A DNA stretch of 32,856 nucleotides, taken from contig PXRZ01000007.1 of NCBI GenBank assembly GCA_003022945.1, positions 1 to 32,856 on the forward strand, in the 5' to 3' direction. Within the stretch, counting starts at the first letter, position 1. Each line of letters starts with the position of its first letter. Position numbers and translations under genes: made by a program. Under the pieces are notes generated by a model. That model did not search any database. It saw nothing but the letters and a program-made list of their open reading frames with translations, and was not told the origin of the DNA. The stretch comes from Halobacteriales archaeon QS_8_69_73 (GTDB lineage: Archaea; Halobacteriota; Halobacteria; Halobacteriales; Haloarculaceae). Of this stretch, positions 7,638 to 15,520 are shown in pieces.

Positions 7638-8596
7638 GCGTCGTAGCGGCGGACGCCGTCGACGGTCTCGCTCGTCACGGCGCCGGTCCGCTCGAGGTGC
7701 GCCAGCGCGCTCATCGTCTCCGGGACGAGGTACTTGACGTCGCGGTCGCCGGCGAGGGCCATCGCAACCTCGGGCACGGTGGGGTGACCGTCGGCGACGA
7801 GGTCGCGGACGCCCTCGAGGCGGTCGGCGAGGCTGCGGCGGTCCCGCTCGACGACCCCCGCGAGGTCGTCGTGGACGGGACCGTGACCGGGATAGACGCG
7901 GTCAACGTCGAGGGCCGCCAGCCGGTCGAGGGCGTCCTCGAAGGCGTCGAACGCCTCCCGGTGGCCGTCGTCGAGGCCGTCGTGCATCACGACCGGGCGG
8001 AACGGCTCGATGCCCATGTCGCCGGCCAGCAGAGCGGTCTCGCCGTCGACTTCGGTCCGGTAGCCGAGGTGGTCGGCCTGGTGGCCGGGGACGTGCACCG
8101 CCTCGACGGCGAGGCCGCCGACGGTCGCCCGCTCGCCGGGGTCGAGCCAGACGTCCACGCGGTCGGGGTCCAGGAGCGTCGAGTCCCGCTGCAGGGAGTC
8201 GACGGCCATTTCGATGGCGGTCTCCCGCAGGTCCTCGGGAAAGCCCGCGGCGACGCAGTTGCGCCGGACCCGGGCCGCCAGGTCGTTGGGGTCGCGGGCG
8301 AACCGCTCGCGGACGCCCGCCGGCGTGTAAACGGTCGGGTCGCTCTCGGCCAGTACCGTCGGCACCTGGCCGATGTGATCGACGTGGGGGTGGGTGACGA
8401 GGACGTGTTCGACGTCGCCGGGGGCGAAATCGAGGTCGGTCAGCCGGTCGCGGAAGGCCGTCTCGCGGTCCGGCGTCGCGGCGTCGACGAGGATCGGCTC
8501 CGGGCCGTCCACCAGATAGCAGGCGACGTGGCCGGGCGGCCAGTCGACGTCGAAAGTGAGCCGGTGAACGCGGCCCTGTTCGCTCCGTGACTTCAT
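7634..8596 (-). CDS. Metallo-beta-lactamase-fold hydrolase, LACTB2-like
   Basis: Protein of 320 residues with metal ligands HPHVDH (69-74), His172 in VPGH, Asp193 in AGDMG and His237 in GHG, so a two-metal site is expected. A C-terminal winged-helix-like segment (about 255-320, ending in GVRRYDA) matches the extra domain of LACTB2-type proteins. Family members hydrolyse thioesters, phosphodiesters or RNA; thioester hydrolysis would suit the acyl-CoA neighbourhood, but this is inference. It is the first gene of an operon with the HAD hydrolase. On the minus strand CTTATATC (8618-8625) lies about 26 bases before the ATG at 8596. Confidence 0.85.
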   Translation of the reverse strand: MKSRSEQGRVHRLTFDVDWPPGHVACYLVDGPEPILVDAATPDRETAFRDRLTDLDFAPGDVEHVLVTHPHVDHIGQVPTVLAESDPTVYTPAGVRERFARDPNDLAARVRRNCVAAGFPEDLRETAIEMAVDSLQRDSTLLDPDRVDVWLDPGERATVGGLAVEAVHVPGHQADHLGYRTEVDGETALLAGDMGIEPFRPVVMHDGLDDGHREAFDAFEDALDRLAALDVDRVYPGHGPVHDDLAGVVERDRRSLADRLEGVRDLVADGHPTVPEVAMALAGDRDVKYLVPETMSALAHLERTGAVTSETVDGVRRYDA

Positions 8597-8617
8597 TCGT
8601 CGGAAGGTGAATCCCCC

Positions 8618-8697
8618 GAGATATAAGACTTCGTTTTACCGCGGCCGCCTTTGACCTTCCATTGTTCAGCTCTCGGCGGCCGTGACTACCTTTATCA
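8618..8697. promoter_or_regulatory. Divergent promoter region, metallo-hydrolase operon / SDR
   Basis: CTTATATC on the minus strand at 8618-8625 is placed for a leaderless metallo-hydrolase transcript. CTTTATC on the plus strand near 8691-8697 would start the SDR transcript around 8720, leaving a leader of about 45 bases. Inside that leader, a GTG at 8721 opens a 16-codon frame whose stop overlaps the SDR start. Confidence 0.45.
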
Positions 8698-8764
8698 GCG
8701 CCGGCCCGGAACGTCGGGGTGTGCTACCTGTATCCACGGGCGTCGTCGAGGCGCGTGAGCGGCG

Positions 8765-9541
8765 GTGCTGAGCCAGTACAGCGTCGCCGGCAAGACCGCG
8801 GTGATCACCGGCTCGAGCCAAGGTATCGGCGAGGTGACTGCAAAGCGGTTCGCCGACGAGGGGGCGAACGTCGTCGTCACCTCCCGCTCGCAGGAGGACA
8901 TCGAGGCGGTGGCCGCCGAGATCAACGGCAGCGACCGGCCCGGCGAGGCCATCGCCGTCGAGTGCGACGTCCGGGACCGCGAAGCCGTCGAAGCGCTGCT
9001 GGACGCCACCGTCGAGGAGTTCGGCGGTATCGACTCGATGGTCAACAATGCCGGCGCCTCGTTCATGGCCGGCTTCGACGACATCTCCGAGAACGGCTGG
9101 AAGACCATCGTCGATATCAACCTCCACGGCACGTTCCACTGCTCGCAGGCCGCCGGCGAGCGGATGCAGGACGACGGCGGCGGTTCCATCGTCAACCTCG
9201 CGTCCGTCGCCGGCATAGACGGCTCGCCGTACATGAGCCACTACGGCGCCGCCAAGGCCGGCGTGGTCAACCTGACGACGACGCTGGCCTACGAGTACGC
9301 CGGCCACGGCGTCCGGGTCAACTGCGTCGCGCCGGGGTTCGTCGCCACGCCCGGCGTCGAGTCCCAGATGGGCGTCGCCGCCGACGACGTCGACCGCGAC
9401 GAGGTCGAACGCCGGATGGGTCGCTCCGAGGAGATCGCCGACATCGTCCAGTTCCTCGCCAGCGAGGCCGCCTCCTACGTCGTCGGCGAGACCGTCACCG
9501 CGAAGGGCGTCCCCGACATCGAGGAGAGCCCGGAGGTGTAG
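8765..9541 (+). CDS. Short-chain dehydrogenase/reductase
   Basis: Classical SDR of 258 residues, with cofactor loop TGSSQGIG (15-22) and a basic Arg41 after strand 2, suggesting NADP(H). NNAG is at 94-97, and the catalytic Ser147, Tyr160 and Lys164 are intact. The C-terminal part, APGFVATPGVESQ and later ASYVVGETV, is normal for the family. The start is GTG at 8765; no ATG lies in frame at the right place, and the N-terminus fits SDR alignments. Substrate unknown. It is followed 79 bases later by the TPP enzyme, which has its own TATA-like box. Confidence 0.86.
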   Translation: MLSQYSVAGKTAVITGSSQGIGEVTAKRFADEGANVVVTSRSQEDIEAVAAEINGSDRPGEAIAVECDVRDREAVEALLDATVEEFGGIDSMVNNAGASFMAGFDDISENGWKTIVDINLHGTFHCSQAAGERMQDDGGGSIVNLASVAGIDGSPYMSHYGAAKAGVVNLTTTLAYEYAGHGVRVNCVAPGFVATPGVESQMGVAADDVDRDEVERRMGRSEEIADIVQFLASEAASYVVGETVTAKGVPDIEESPEV

Positions 9542-9620
9542 CCGACGGCTCCGATCGGGGCCGGGACTCTGCGCCGCTCACCGGGATAATTACTTGTCGG
9601 CGCCGGCCCCGTGAGGGGGT

Positions 9621-11315
9621 ATGACGGACGGCTACACGGGCGCGGACCTGTTCGTGGACGCCCTCGAGCGGTACGGAGTCGACCACGTCTTCGGCAACCC
9701 GGGAACGACCGAGCTGCCGATCATGGACGCCCTCTCGCGGGGCGACCTCGAGTACGTCCTTGGGCTGCAGGAGGACGTCGCCACGGGAATGGCGGCGGGC
9801 TACGCCTCGACGCGGCGGTACCACGCCGACGGCGACGAGTCGATCTGCCCGCTCGGCGTCGTCAACCTTCACGTCACGCCGGGGCTGGCCCACGGGTTGG
9901 GCAACGTCTTCGGCGCGATGTACGGCGGCGTCCCGATGCTGGTGACGGCCGGCAACCACGAACTCGACTTCCGCCACGAGGAGCCGCTACTGACGGGCGA
10001 CCTCGAGCGGCTCGTCGCGCAGTTCTGCAAGGACTCCGCGGAGGTGACCCACGTCAACGCCCTGCCGATGCTGCTGCGGCGGGCGGTCCGGACGGCGCTG
10101 ACGCCGCCGACCGGGCCGGTGTTCCTCTCGCTGCCGGCCGACGTGATGCAGACCGAGACGGACGCAACCCCGGAGCGACTCGGGCCGATCCCGGACGCCG
10201 GTGCCGGCGACCCCGGGGCCGTCGAGACGGCCGCTGACCACCTCGTGACGGCCGACCGGCCGGTGCTCGTCGTCGGCGATCACGTCGCCCGCGCCGGCAC
10301 TGACGCCGTCGACGCCGCCGTCAGGCTCGCGGAGGCGACCGGCGCCCGCGTTCACGGCGAGATACTCGCCTGCGAGGTCAACTTCCCGACCGACCACGAG
10401 CAGTGGGTGTCGTTCATCGGTCCCGGCGAGGACGTCGCCTCGATGCTCCTGGACACCGACACGCTGGCGCTCGTGGGGTGTTCGACCAACACTACGCTGC
10501 TGCGACACGAGCGCCCGCTCGTCTCCGATGACACGACGGTCGTTCAGGCCTCCAGCGACCCCCACGAAGTCGGCAAGAACCACCCCGCCGACGCGGCCGT
10601 TCTCGGCGACCCTGGCCGGGTAATGGACGCCATCGCCGACCGCGTCGAGGCCCGCCTCGACGAGGCCGACCGCGAGGCCCGCCTCGACCACGTCCGGTCG
10701 GTGAAGGCCGGCCTCGAGGCCACGATGCGGCAGATGGGCGAGGACGACAAGCCCGACGGCGAGACCCGCTCGTCGAAGGCGGAACTGGTCGACGCGATGC
10801 GGGCCGTCGACCCCGACGTCTACGTCGTCGACGAGGGTGTCACCGCGAAGTTCGCACTCCTAACCCGCTTTCCGCTCGACGCCGAAGGCTACCTCTCGAA
10901 CAAGGGCGGCGGCCTCGGCTACGGGCTGCCGGCAGCCGTCGGCGCCGCGGTCGCCGAATCGACCCGGGACGACCCCCGGACCGTCGTCGGCTACGTCGGC
11001 GACGGCTCCTACCTCTACTACCCGAACGCGATCTACTCGGCGGTCCGCCAGAACGTCGACCTGACCGTCGTCGTCCCCGACAATCGCAACTACCGCATCC
11101 TCAAGGACAACACCATGGCGATGCTGGGCGGCAACGAGAACGACCACGAGTTCGTCGGGATGGACTTCGACCCCCACGTCGACATCCCGAAGAACGCCGA
11201 GAGCCACGGCGCCCGCGGGCACCTCGTCGAGACGCCCGAGGCATTCCCCGAGGTCTACGAGACCGCACTGGAAACCGACGGCACCGACGTCATCGACGTT
11301 CTCGTCCACGACTGA
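9621..11315 (+). CDS. Thiamine-diphosphate enzyme, benzoylformate-decarboxylase-like
   Basis: Protein of 564 residues with the three-domain layout of the acetolactate synthase/decarboxylase family: N-terminal Pyr domain with GNPGTTELP and catalytic Glu51, central domain, and C-terminal PP domain with GDGS near 459 and DNRNY near 490 for Mg-TPP binding. GNPGTTELP resembles benzoylformate decarboxylase (GNPGSNELP). Relatives decarboxylate 2-keto acids or cleave 2-hydroxyacyl-CoA, so the substrate is open. TATA-like GATAATTACT (9583-9592) lies about 30 bases before the ATG. The CoA-related neighbours make a role in acyl or aromatic acid breakdown possible. Confidence 0.82.
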   Translation: MTDGYTGADLFVDALERYGVDHVFGNPGTTELPIMDALSRGDLEYVLGLQEDVATGMAAGYASTRRYHADGDESICPLGVVNLHVTPGLAHGLGNVFGAMYGGVPMLVTAGNHELDFRHEEPLLTGDLERLVAQFCKDSAEVTHVNALPMLLRRAVRTALTPPTGPVFLSLPADVMQTETDATPERLGPIPDAGAGDPGAVETAADHLVTADRPVLVVGDHVARAGTDAVDAAVRLAEATGARVHGEILACEVNFPTDHEQWVSFIGPGEDVASMLLDTDTLALVGCSTNTTLLRHERPLVSDDTTVVQASSDPHEVGKNHPADAAVLGDPGRVMDAIADRVEARLDEADREARLDHVRSVKAGLEATMRQMGEDDKPDGETRSSKAELVDAMRAVDPDVYVVDEGVTAKFALLTRFPLDAEGYLSNKGGGLGYGLPAAVGAAVAESTRDDPRTVVGYVGDGSYLYYPNAIYSAVRQNVDLTVVVPDNRNYRILKDNTMAMLGGNENDHEFVGMDFDPHVDIPKNAESHGARGHLVETPEAFPEVYETALETDGTDVIDVLVHD

Positions 11316-11485
11316 CTCTGATCCGACGGTTTATACGCAAAGCCGCGACCAAACGGCCCGTGCGCTGAGCAGTGCCGGCGGGCCGCCGAGGCGGGAGCGC
11401 GACCCGAGGTCCGTCGGGAGTCAGGGTCGCCTGTTCGCGGTGCCGGAACGGCAAGCGTTTCACGCCGGCCGGGAGAATCACGACC

Positions 11486-12382
11486 GTGTCCCGGTCGTAC
11501 GCGATCGCGCTGTTCGCCGTGCTGGCGACGATGTGGGGGCTGTCCTTTCCGGCCATCTCGGTCGGCCTCGAGCACCTCCCGCCGCTGCTGTTCGCCGCGT
11601 TCCGTTACGACACCGCGGCGGTACTGTTGCTCGGCTACGCCGCCGTCGCGACCGACGACTGGCGGCCGGCCGGCCGGAACGACCTCGAGGCGGTGGTCTG
11701 GGGCGGGCTCTTCCTCGTCGCCGGTAACGGCTTGCTGTTCATCGGCCAGCAGACCGTTCCCAGCGGCGTCGCCGCCATCCTACAGGCGCTCGTGCCCATC
11801 CTGACGGCGCTGTGGGCGCTGGCGCTGCTCGGCGAGCGTCTCTCGGCCGTCGGTGCCGTCGGCGTCGCCGTCGGCTTCCTCGGCGTCGGGCTCATCGTCC
11901 AGCCCGACCCCGGGAACCTGCTGGCGGGCGACACCGCCGGCCGGCTCATCGTCCTCGGACAGGTCGCCAGCGTCTCACTCGGCGGTGTCCTCGTCGACCG
12001 GGCCGCCCCGTCGATGGAGCGGGTCGCGATGACCGGCTGGGCGATGCTGTTCGGCGGCGTCGTCCTGCACGCGCTGAGCCTCAGCGCCGGCGAGACGGCC
12101 CCGGCGACGGCGCCGGCCGCACTCGGCGCCGTCGTCTACCTCGGCGTCTTCTCGACGGCGCTGGCGTTCGTCATCTACTTCACGCTGCTGGAGCGACGCG
12201 GCGCCTTCGAGGCGAGCCTGGTCGCCTACCTCGTCCCGCTGGTTGCGACCGTCGCGGGCGTCGTCCTGCTGGGGGAGACGGTCGGGCCGCTGTCGCTGGC
12301 CGGCTTCCTGGTCGTCTTCGTCGGCTTCGCGCTGCTGAAGCGACGGGCACTCGTCGATCTCGTCGGCGTCGGCATCAGCTGA
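11486..12382 (+). CDS. EamA/DMT family transporter, RhaT-like
   Basis: Membrane protein of 298 residues with about ten hydrophobic segments arranged as two EamA repeats (about 5-135 and 145-285). Such drug/metabolite transporters export amino acids, sugars or other metabolites; the substrate cannot be read. The GTG at 11486 (VSRSYAIALF) is chosen because it directly precedes the first membrane segment and CGTTTCAC lies about 28 bases upstream. A second TATA-like GTTTATAC at 11331-11338 is further away. Its stop overlaps that of the convergent CoA-transferase gene by 8 bases. Confidence 0.83.
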   Translation: MSRSYAIALFAVLATMWGLSFPAISVGLEHLPPLLFAAFRYDTAAVLLLGYAAVATDDWRPAGRNDLEAVVWGGLFLVAGNGLLFIGQQTVPSGVAAILQALVPILTALWALALLGERLSAVGAVGVAVGFLGVGLIVQPDPGNLLAGDTAGRLIVLGQVASVSLGGVLVDRAAPSMERVAMTGWAMLFGGVVLHALSLSAGETAPATAPAALGAVVYLGVFSTALAFVIYFTLLERRGAFEASLVAYLVPLVATVAGVVLLGETVGPLSLAGFLVVFVGFALLKRRALVDLVGVGIS

Positions 12383-13541
12383 CGACGCCCGTCTCGCGGA
12401 GCCGCTCGACCTCCGTCGCCGACAGCCCCGCCGCGGTCAGCACCTCGTCGGTGTGCTCGCCGTGACTCGGCGGGCCACCGTCGGCGCCGGCCGGCCGATC
12501 GGAGCCGCAGAGCGGCAGCCCGACCCGGGGAGCGCCGTCGCCGCGCTCGACGTAGCCGCGGGCCTCGATCTGCGGGTGCTCCAGCGCCTCCGTCGGCGTG
12601 TACACTGCCCCCACCGCCGCGTCGACGTCGGCAGCCAGATCGGCCCACTCCTCGCGCGTCCGCGTCCGGAACAGCTCGGTCAGCTCCGCCCGCAGCGCCG
12701 CCAGTTCCGCCGAGTCGTCGGTCATGTGCGCGCCGACGAGGTCCGGGCGGTCGACGGCCTCGCAGAAGGCCGTCCAGAAGCGCGGCTCCAGTGCCCCAAG
12801 GGTGACGTAGCGGCCGTCGGCCGTCTCGTAGACGTCGTACCACGGGTACCGCCCGGTGAGCGGCGTCTCGCCCGGCCGGGGGTCGCCGTCGCCGAGCGCC
12901 GCCGGCGCCAGCGCCTGCGAGAACGACACCACGGCGTCGGTCAGCGCGACGTCGAGGTACTCGCCGCCGGTGTTGCCGAGTTCGCGGGACAGCAGCGCCG
13001 AACACACCGAGAAGGCTGCCAGCAGTCCGCCGGCCATGTCGGCTACCTGGTAGCCGGGCAGCCGGGGCGTCTCCCCGATGCCGTCGCGGGTCATATCCAG
13101 CAGCCCCGCGAGGCCGACGTAGTTGAGGTCGTGACCCGCCCGGTCGGCGTACGGTCCCGACTGGCCGTAGCCGGTAAGCGAGCAGTAGACCAGGTCCTCG
13201 CGGTGGTCGGTCAGCGTCTCGTGGTCGACGCCGAGCCGGTCGGTGACGCCCGGCCGGAAGCTCTCGACGACGACGTCGGCGTCGGCGACGAGCTCGTAGA
13301 ACGCCGCCCGGCCCTCCTCGTGTTTGAGGTCGACGGCGACGCTGCGCTTGCCCCGGTTGACCGCGTCGAACACCGCGCCGACGCCGTCGTCGGTCGTCGG
13401 CGGCATGTGCCGGGCGTAGTCGCCCGCGTCGGTGTCCTCGATCTTCACCACGTCTGCGCCGGCGTCGGCGAGCAGCTGCGTCGCGTACGGCCCCGGCAGC
13501 AGCCGGGTCAGATCCAGCACGCGAACGCCGTCGAGTCGCAT
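12375..13541 (-). CDS. CaiB/BaiF family (class III) CoA transferase
   Basis: Protein of 388 residues of the formyl-CoA transferase/alpha-methylacyl-CoA racemase family, which moves CoA between carboxylic acids or inverts 2-methylacyl-CoA. It starts with the typical LDGVRVLDLTRLLPGPYA. Further family blocks are VVKIEDTDAGD, the NRGKRSVAVDLK region, and LVYCSLTGYGQSGPYADRAGHDLNY, whose Asp is probably catalytic. ATG 13541 is supported by CTTATATG on the minus strand (about 13564-13571), 26 bases upstream. It is divergent from the second acyl-CoA dehydrogenase 97 bases away, so both may act on the same acyl compounds. Substrate unknown. Confidence 0.88.
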   Translation of the reverse strand: MRLDGVRVLDLTRLLPGPYATQLLADAGADVVKIEDTDAGDYARHMPPTTDDGVGAVFDAVNRGKRSVAVDLKHEEGRAAFYELVADADVVVESFRPGVTDRLGVDHETLTDHREDLVYCSLTGYGQSGPYADRAGHDLNYVGLAGLLDMTRDGIGETPRLPGYQVADMAGGLLAAFSVCSALLSRELGNTGGEYLDVALTDAVVSFSQALAPAALGDGDPRPGETPLTGRYPWYDVYETADGRYVTLGALEPRFWTAFCEAVDRPDLVGAHMTDDSAELAALRAELTELFRTRTREEWADLAADVDAAVGAVYTPTEALEHPQIEARGYVERGDGAPRVGLPLCGSDRPAGADGGPPSHGEHTDEVLTAAGLSATEVERLRETGVVS

Positions 13542-13638
13542 GGATGGCGGTCGACGCGTCGTCATATAAGCCTGCCGTCGCCGCCAGCGTCAGCGGGTCG
13601 CGCACAGGGTTGAAGAGCCACCCGGCGTATGTGAGGGT

Positions 13639-14913
13639 ATGGCAACACAGGAGGCTCCGCGGGCGGGCGTCAGCTTCGAGACGGACGAGGAGACGAGCCT
13701 CATCCTCTCGAGCCTCGGGGAGTTCCTCGAGCGGGAGGTCGAGCCGCTGGAGGACGACCTCGGGGAGACGTGGTCGAACCCCCGCAAGCGCCACGAGGAC
13801 GACGGCCGGCTCGTCCCGGAGGTTCGGGAGGCAATCGAGACGGTCCGCAAACGGAGTGCCGAGGCGGGCTTCTACGCGATGAATCTTCCCGAGGAGGTCG
13901 GCGGCGAGGGCGTCTCGAACGTCACCTGGTACCGGGCGATTAAGCACGTCGCCGCCACGGGACCGGGGCTGTCGGAGTACGTTCTCGCGGGGCCGGAGGG
14001 GCCGAAGCCGCTGTTGGCGGGGGCGGAGGGCGAACAGATCGAGCGGTACCTCGAGCCCTGTATCCGCGGCGAGAAGTCGACGGCGTTCGCCCAGACGGAA
14101 CCCGGTGTCGGCTCGGACTCGCCGAACATGTCGACGACGGCCGAGAAGGACACCGCCGGGCAGAGCCCGGCAAGCCCTGCGTCGACCGAGGCGACGCAGG
14201 ACGGCGACGAGTGGGTGCTGAACGGCCACAAACAGTGGATCACGAACGCGCCGTACGCCGACTTCGTGCAGGTGTTCGCCCGCACCTCGCCCGTCGAAGA
14301 GATGGGCCGTTACGGCGGCATCACCTGCTTCATCGTCGAGGCCGACGAGTACGAGGTCGCCTCGCTGAACAACGCCGTCGGGATGACGGGCATGCAGGGC
14401 GAGATCGTCCTCGACGACGTCCGGCTGTCCGACGACCGCGTGCTCGGCACCGAGGACGGTGCCTTCTACGACGCCATGGAGTTCCTCTCGCTGGGCCGAC
14501 TGGAGATCGGCGCCCGGGCGCTCGGCCACACCGAGTTCCTCGTCGACCGCGGCGTCGACTACGCGACCGAGCGGGAGGCCTTCGGCCGCCCCATCGGCAA
14601 GTTCCAGGGCGTCTCCCACAAGCTGGCCCGGGCCCGCGCCGACGCCTTCGCGGCCGACGCCGCCGCCCTCCGGCTGGCATGGCTGATGGACGACGGTAAG
14701 CAGGCCATCGAGGAGTCGTCCATCGTCAAGTACCTCGCGACGAATGTGATGTTCGACGTCGCCGACGACGTCGTCCAGGTCCACGGCGGCGACGGGCTCT
14801 CGGAGGACAACCCGTTCATGGAGGAACTCGAGACGGCCCGCATCCTCCGTATCGTCGAGGGGACCGACGAGATCCAGCTCAACACCATCGCCAAAGAGCT
14901 CGGCGTAATGTAG
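13639..14913 (+). CDS. Acyl-CoA dehydrogenase with one in-frame insertion unit
   Basis: Flavoenzyme of 424 residues. It has the FAD-contact motif AQTEPGVGSDSPNM (151-164), the Lys/Trp motif GHKQWIT, and the catalytic Glu407 in VEGTDEIQ, so unlike the enzyme at 2591 it should be a true alpha-beta dehydrogenase of acyl-CoA. Residues 172-188 (TAGQSPASPASTEATQD) are an insertion at the same point, between AEKD and GDEW, as the double insertion in the other enzyme. The start ATG 13639 follows GTGAGGGT. It is divergent from the CaiB-type transferase. Chain-length preference cannot be read. Confidence 0.88.
   Translation: MATQEAPRAGVSFETDEETSLILSSLGEFLEREVEPLEDDLGETWSNPRKRHEDDGRLVPEVREAIETVRKRSAEAGFYAMNLPEEVGGEGVSNVTWYRAIKHVAATGPGLSEYVLAGPEGPKPLLAGAEGEQIERYLEPCIRGEKSTAFAQTEPGVGSDSPNMSTTAEKDTAGQSPASPASTEATQDGDEWVLNGHKQWITNAPYADFVQVFARTSPVEEMGRYGGITCFIVEADEYEVASLNNAVGMTGMQGEIVLDDVRLSDDRVLGTEDGAFYDAMEFLSLGRLEIGARALGHTEFLVDRGVDYATEREAFGRPIGKFQGVSHKLARARADAFAADAAALRLAWLMDDGKQAIEESSIVKYLATNVMFDVADDVVQVHGGDGLSEDNPFMEELETARILRIVEGTDEIQLNTIAKELGVM
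14152..14202 (+). repeat. Single 51-base in-frame insertion unit with two hairpins
   Basis: This unit encodes 17 residues and matches unit 2 of the other enzyme at 40 of 51 bases by hand count. It folds as two perfect hairpins: GCCGGGC-AGA-GCCCGGC (14155-14171) and CCTGCGTCG with CGACGCAGG (14176-14184 and 14192-14200). The flanking AGGAC repeats are as in the tandem copy. Confidence 0.85.
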
Positions 14914-14958
14914 GCGACAGCCGGAACCGATAACTACCCCGTCGTCGTTGGCCCGCGT

Positions 14959-15413
14959 GTGCTGGGACTGCTCAAGGGGTCGTCCGGGGCGCCGTCGCGT
15001 GGCTCGTCGGCTGGCTGCTGACGGTCGTCGCCAGCCTCGCCGGCGTCGTCGACGGCGGCATCAGGGGCGCCGCGGCGACGTACGTCGGCGCCCATGCCGT
15101 CCCGCCGCGGCCGGCCATCACCGTCGCCGTCCCGGTGGTCGCGGTCGGCGTCGCGGGCCTCTGGGGCGGCCGCAGCACGCGCACCGGCGTGACCGGCCGG
15201 CTCCGGTCGCTGATGCAGTCCGTTCGTGGCACCGAACGCAACCGGGCGAAGACGGCGGCCGTCGCCGGTGGGCTGCTGGCGGCCGGCTACGCCGTCGTCG
15301 GGACGGTCGTCGCGGTCGTCGCCGGCGGCTCGGCGGCGACGGCGCTCGTCGGCGGCCTCGTCTACGGGCTGGTCGTCGACGTCCCGACCGCCGTCGCGGG
15401 CGCGTTCTACTGA
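14959..15413 (+). pseudogene. Small membrane protein with a frameshift near its start
   Basis: Starting at GTG 14959 the frame reads VLGLLKG and then leaves the coding frame. From about 14980 another frame continues with strongly coding-like sequence: GAVAWLVGWLLTVVASLAGV, later YGLVVDVPTAVAGAFY and a TGA. Adding one G to GGGG at 14976-14979 would join them into a protein of about 151 residues with hydrophobic segments at both ends and near the middle. TATA-like GATAACTACC (14927-14936) is correctly placed for GTG 14959, and the downstream frame has no good start of its own. It may be a real pseudogene or a homopolymer sequencing error. Family not recognised. Confidence 0.55.
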
Positions 15414-15520
15414 CTGCCGACACCGGACCGCCGCGGCACCAACGCTTTGTGCGGGTGGCGTCAACCCCGGCGCGTGCTCGGCCTTCGAGCGGAGCCCGGC
15501 CCGACGGGGAGGGCAGGAGC

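Noticed and set aside
8719..8771. Regulatory leader peptide upstream of the second SDR
   Set aside because: A GTG-started 16-codon frame exists, but it is short, has no codon pattern of interest and could be chance; noted only in the promoter entry.
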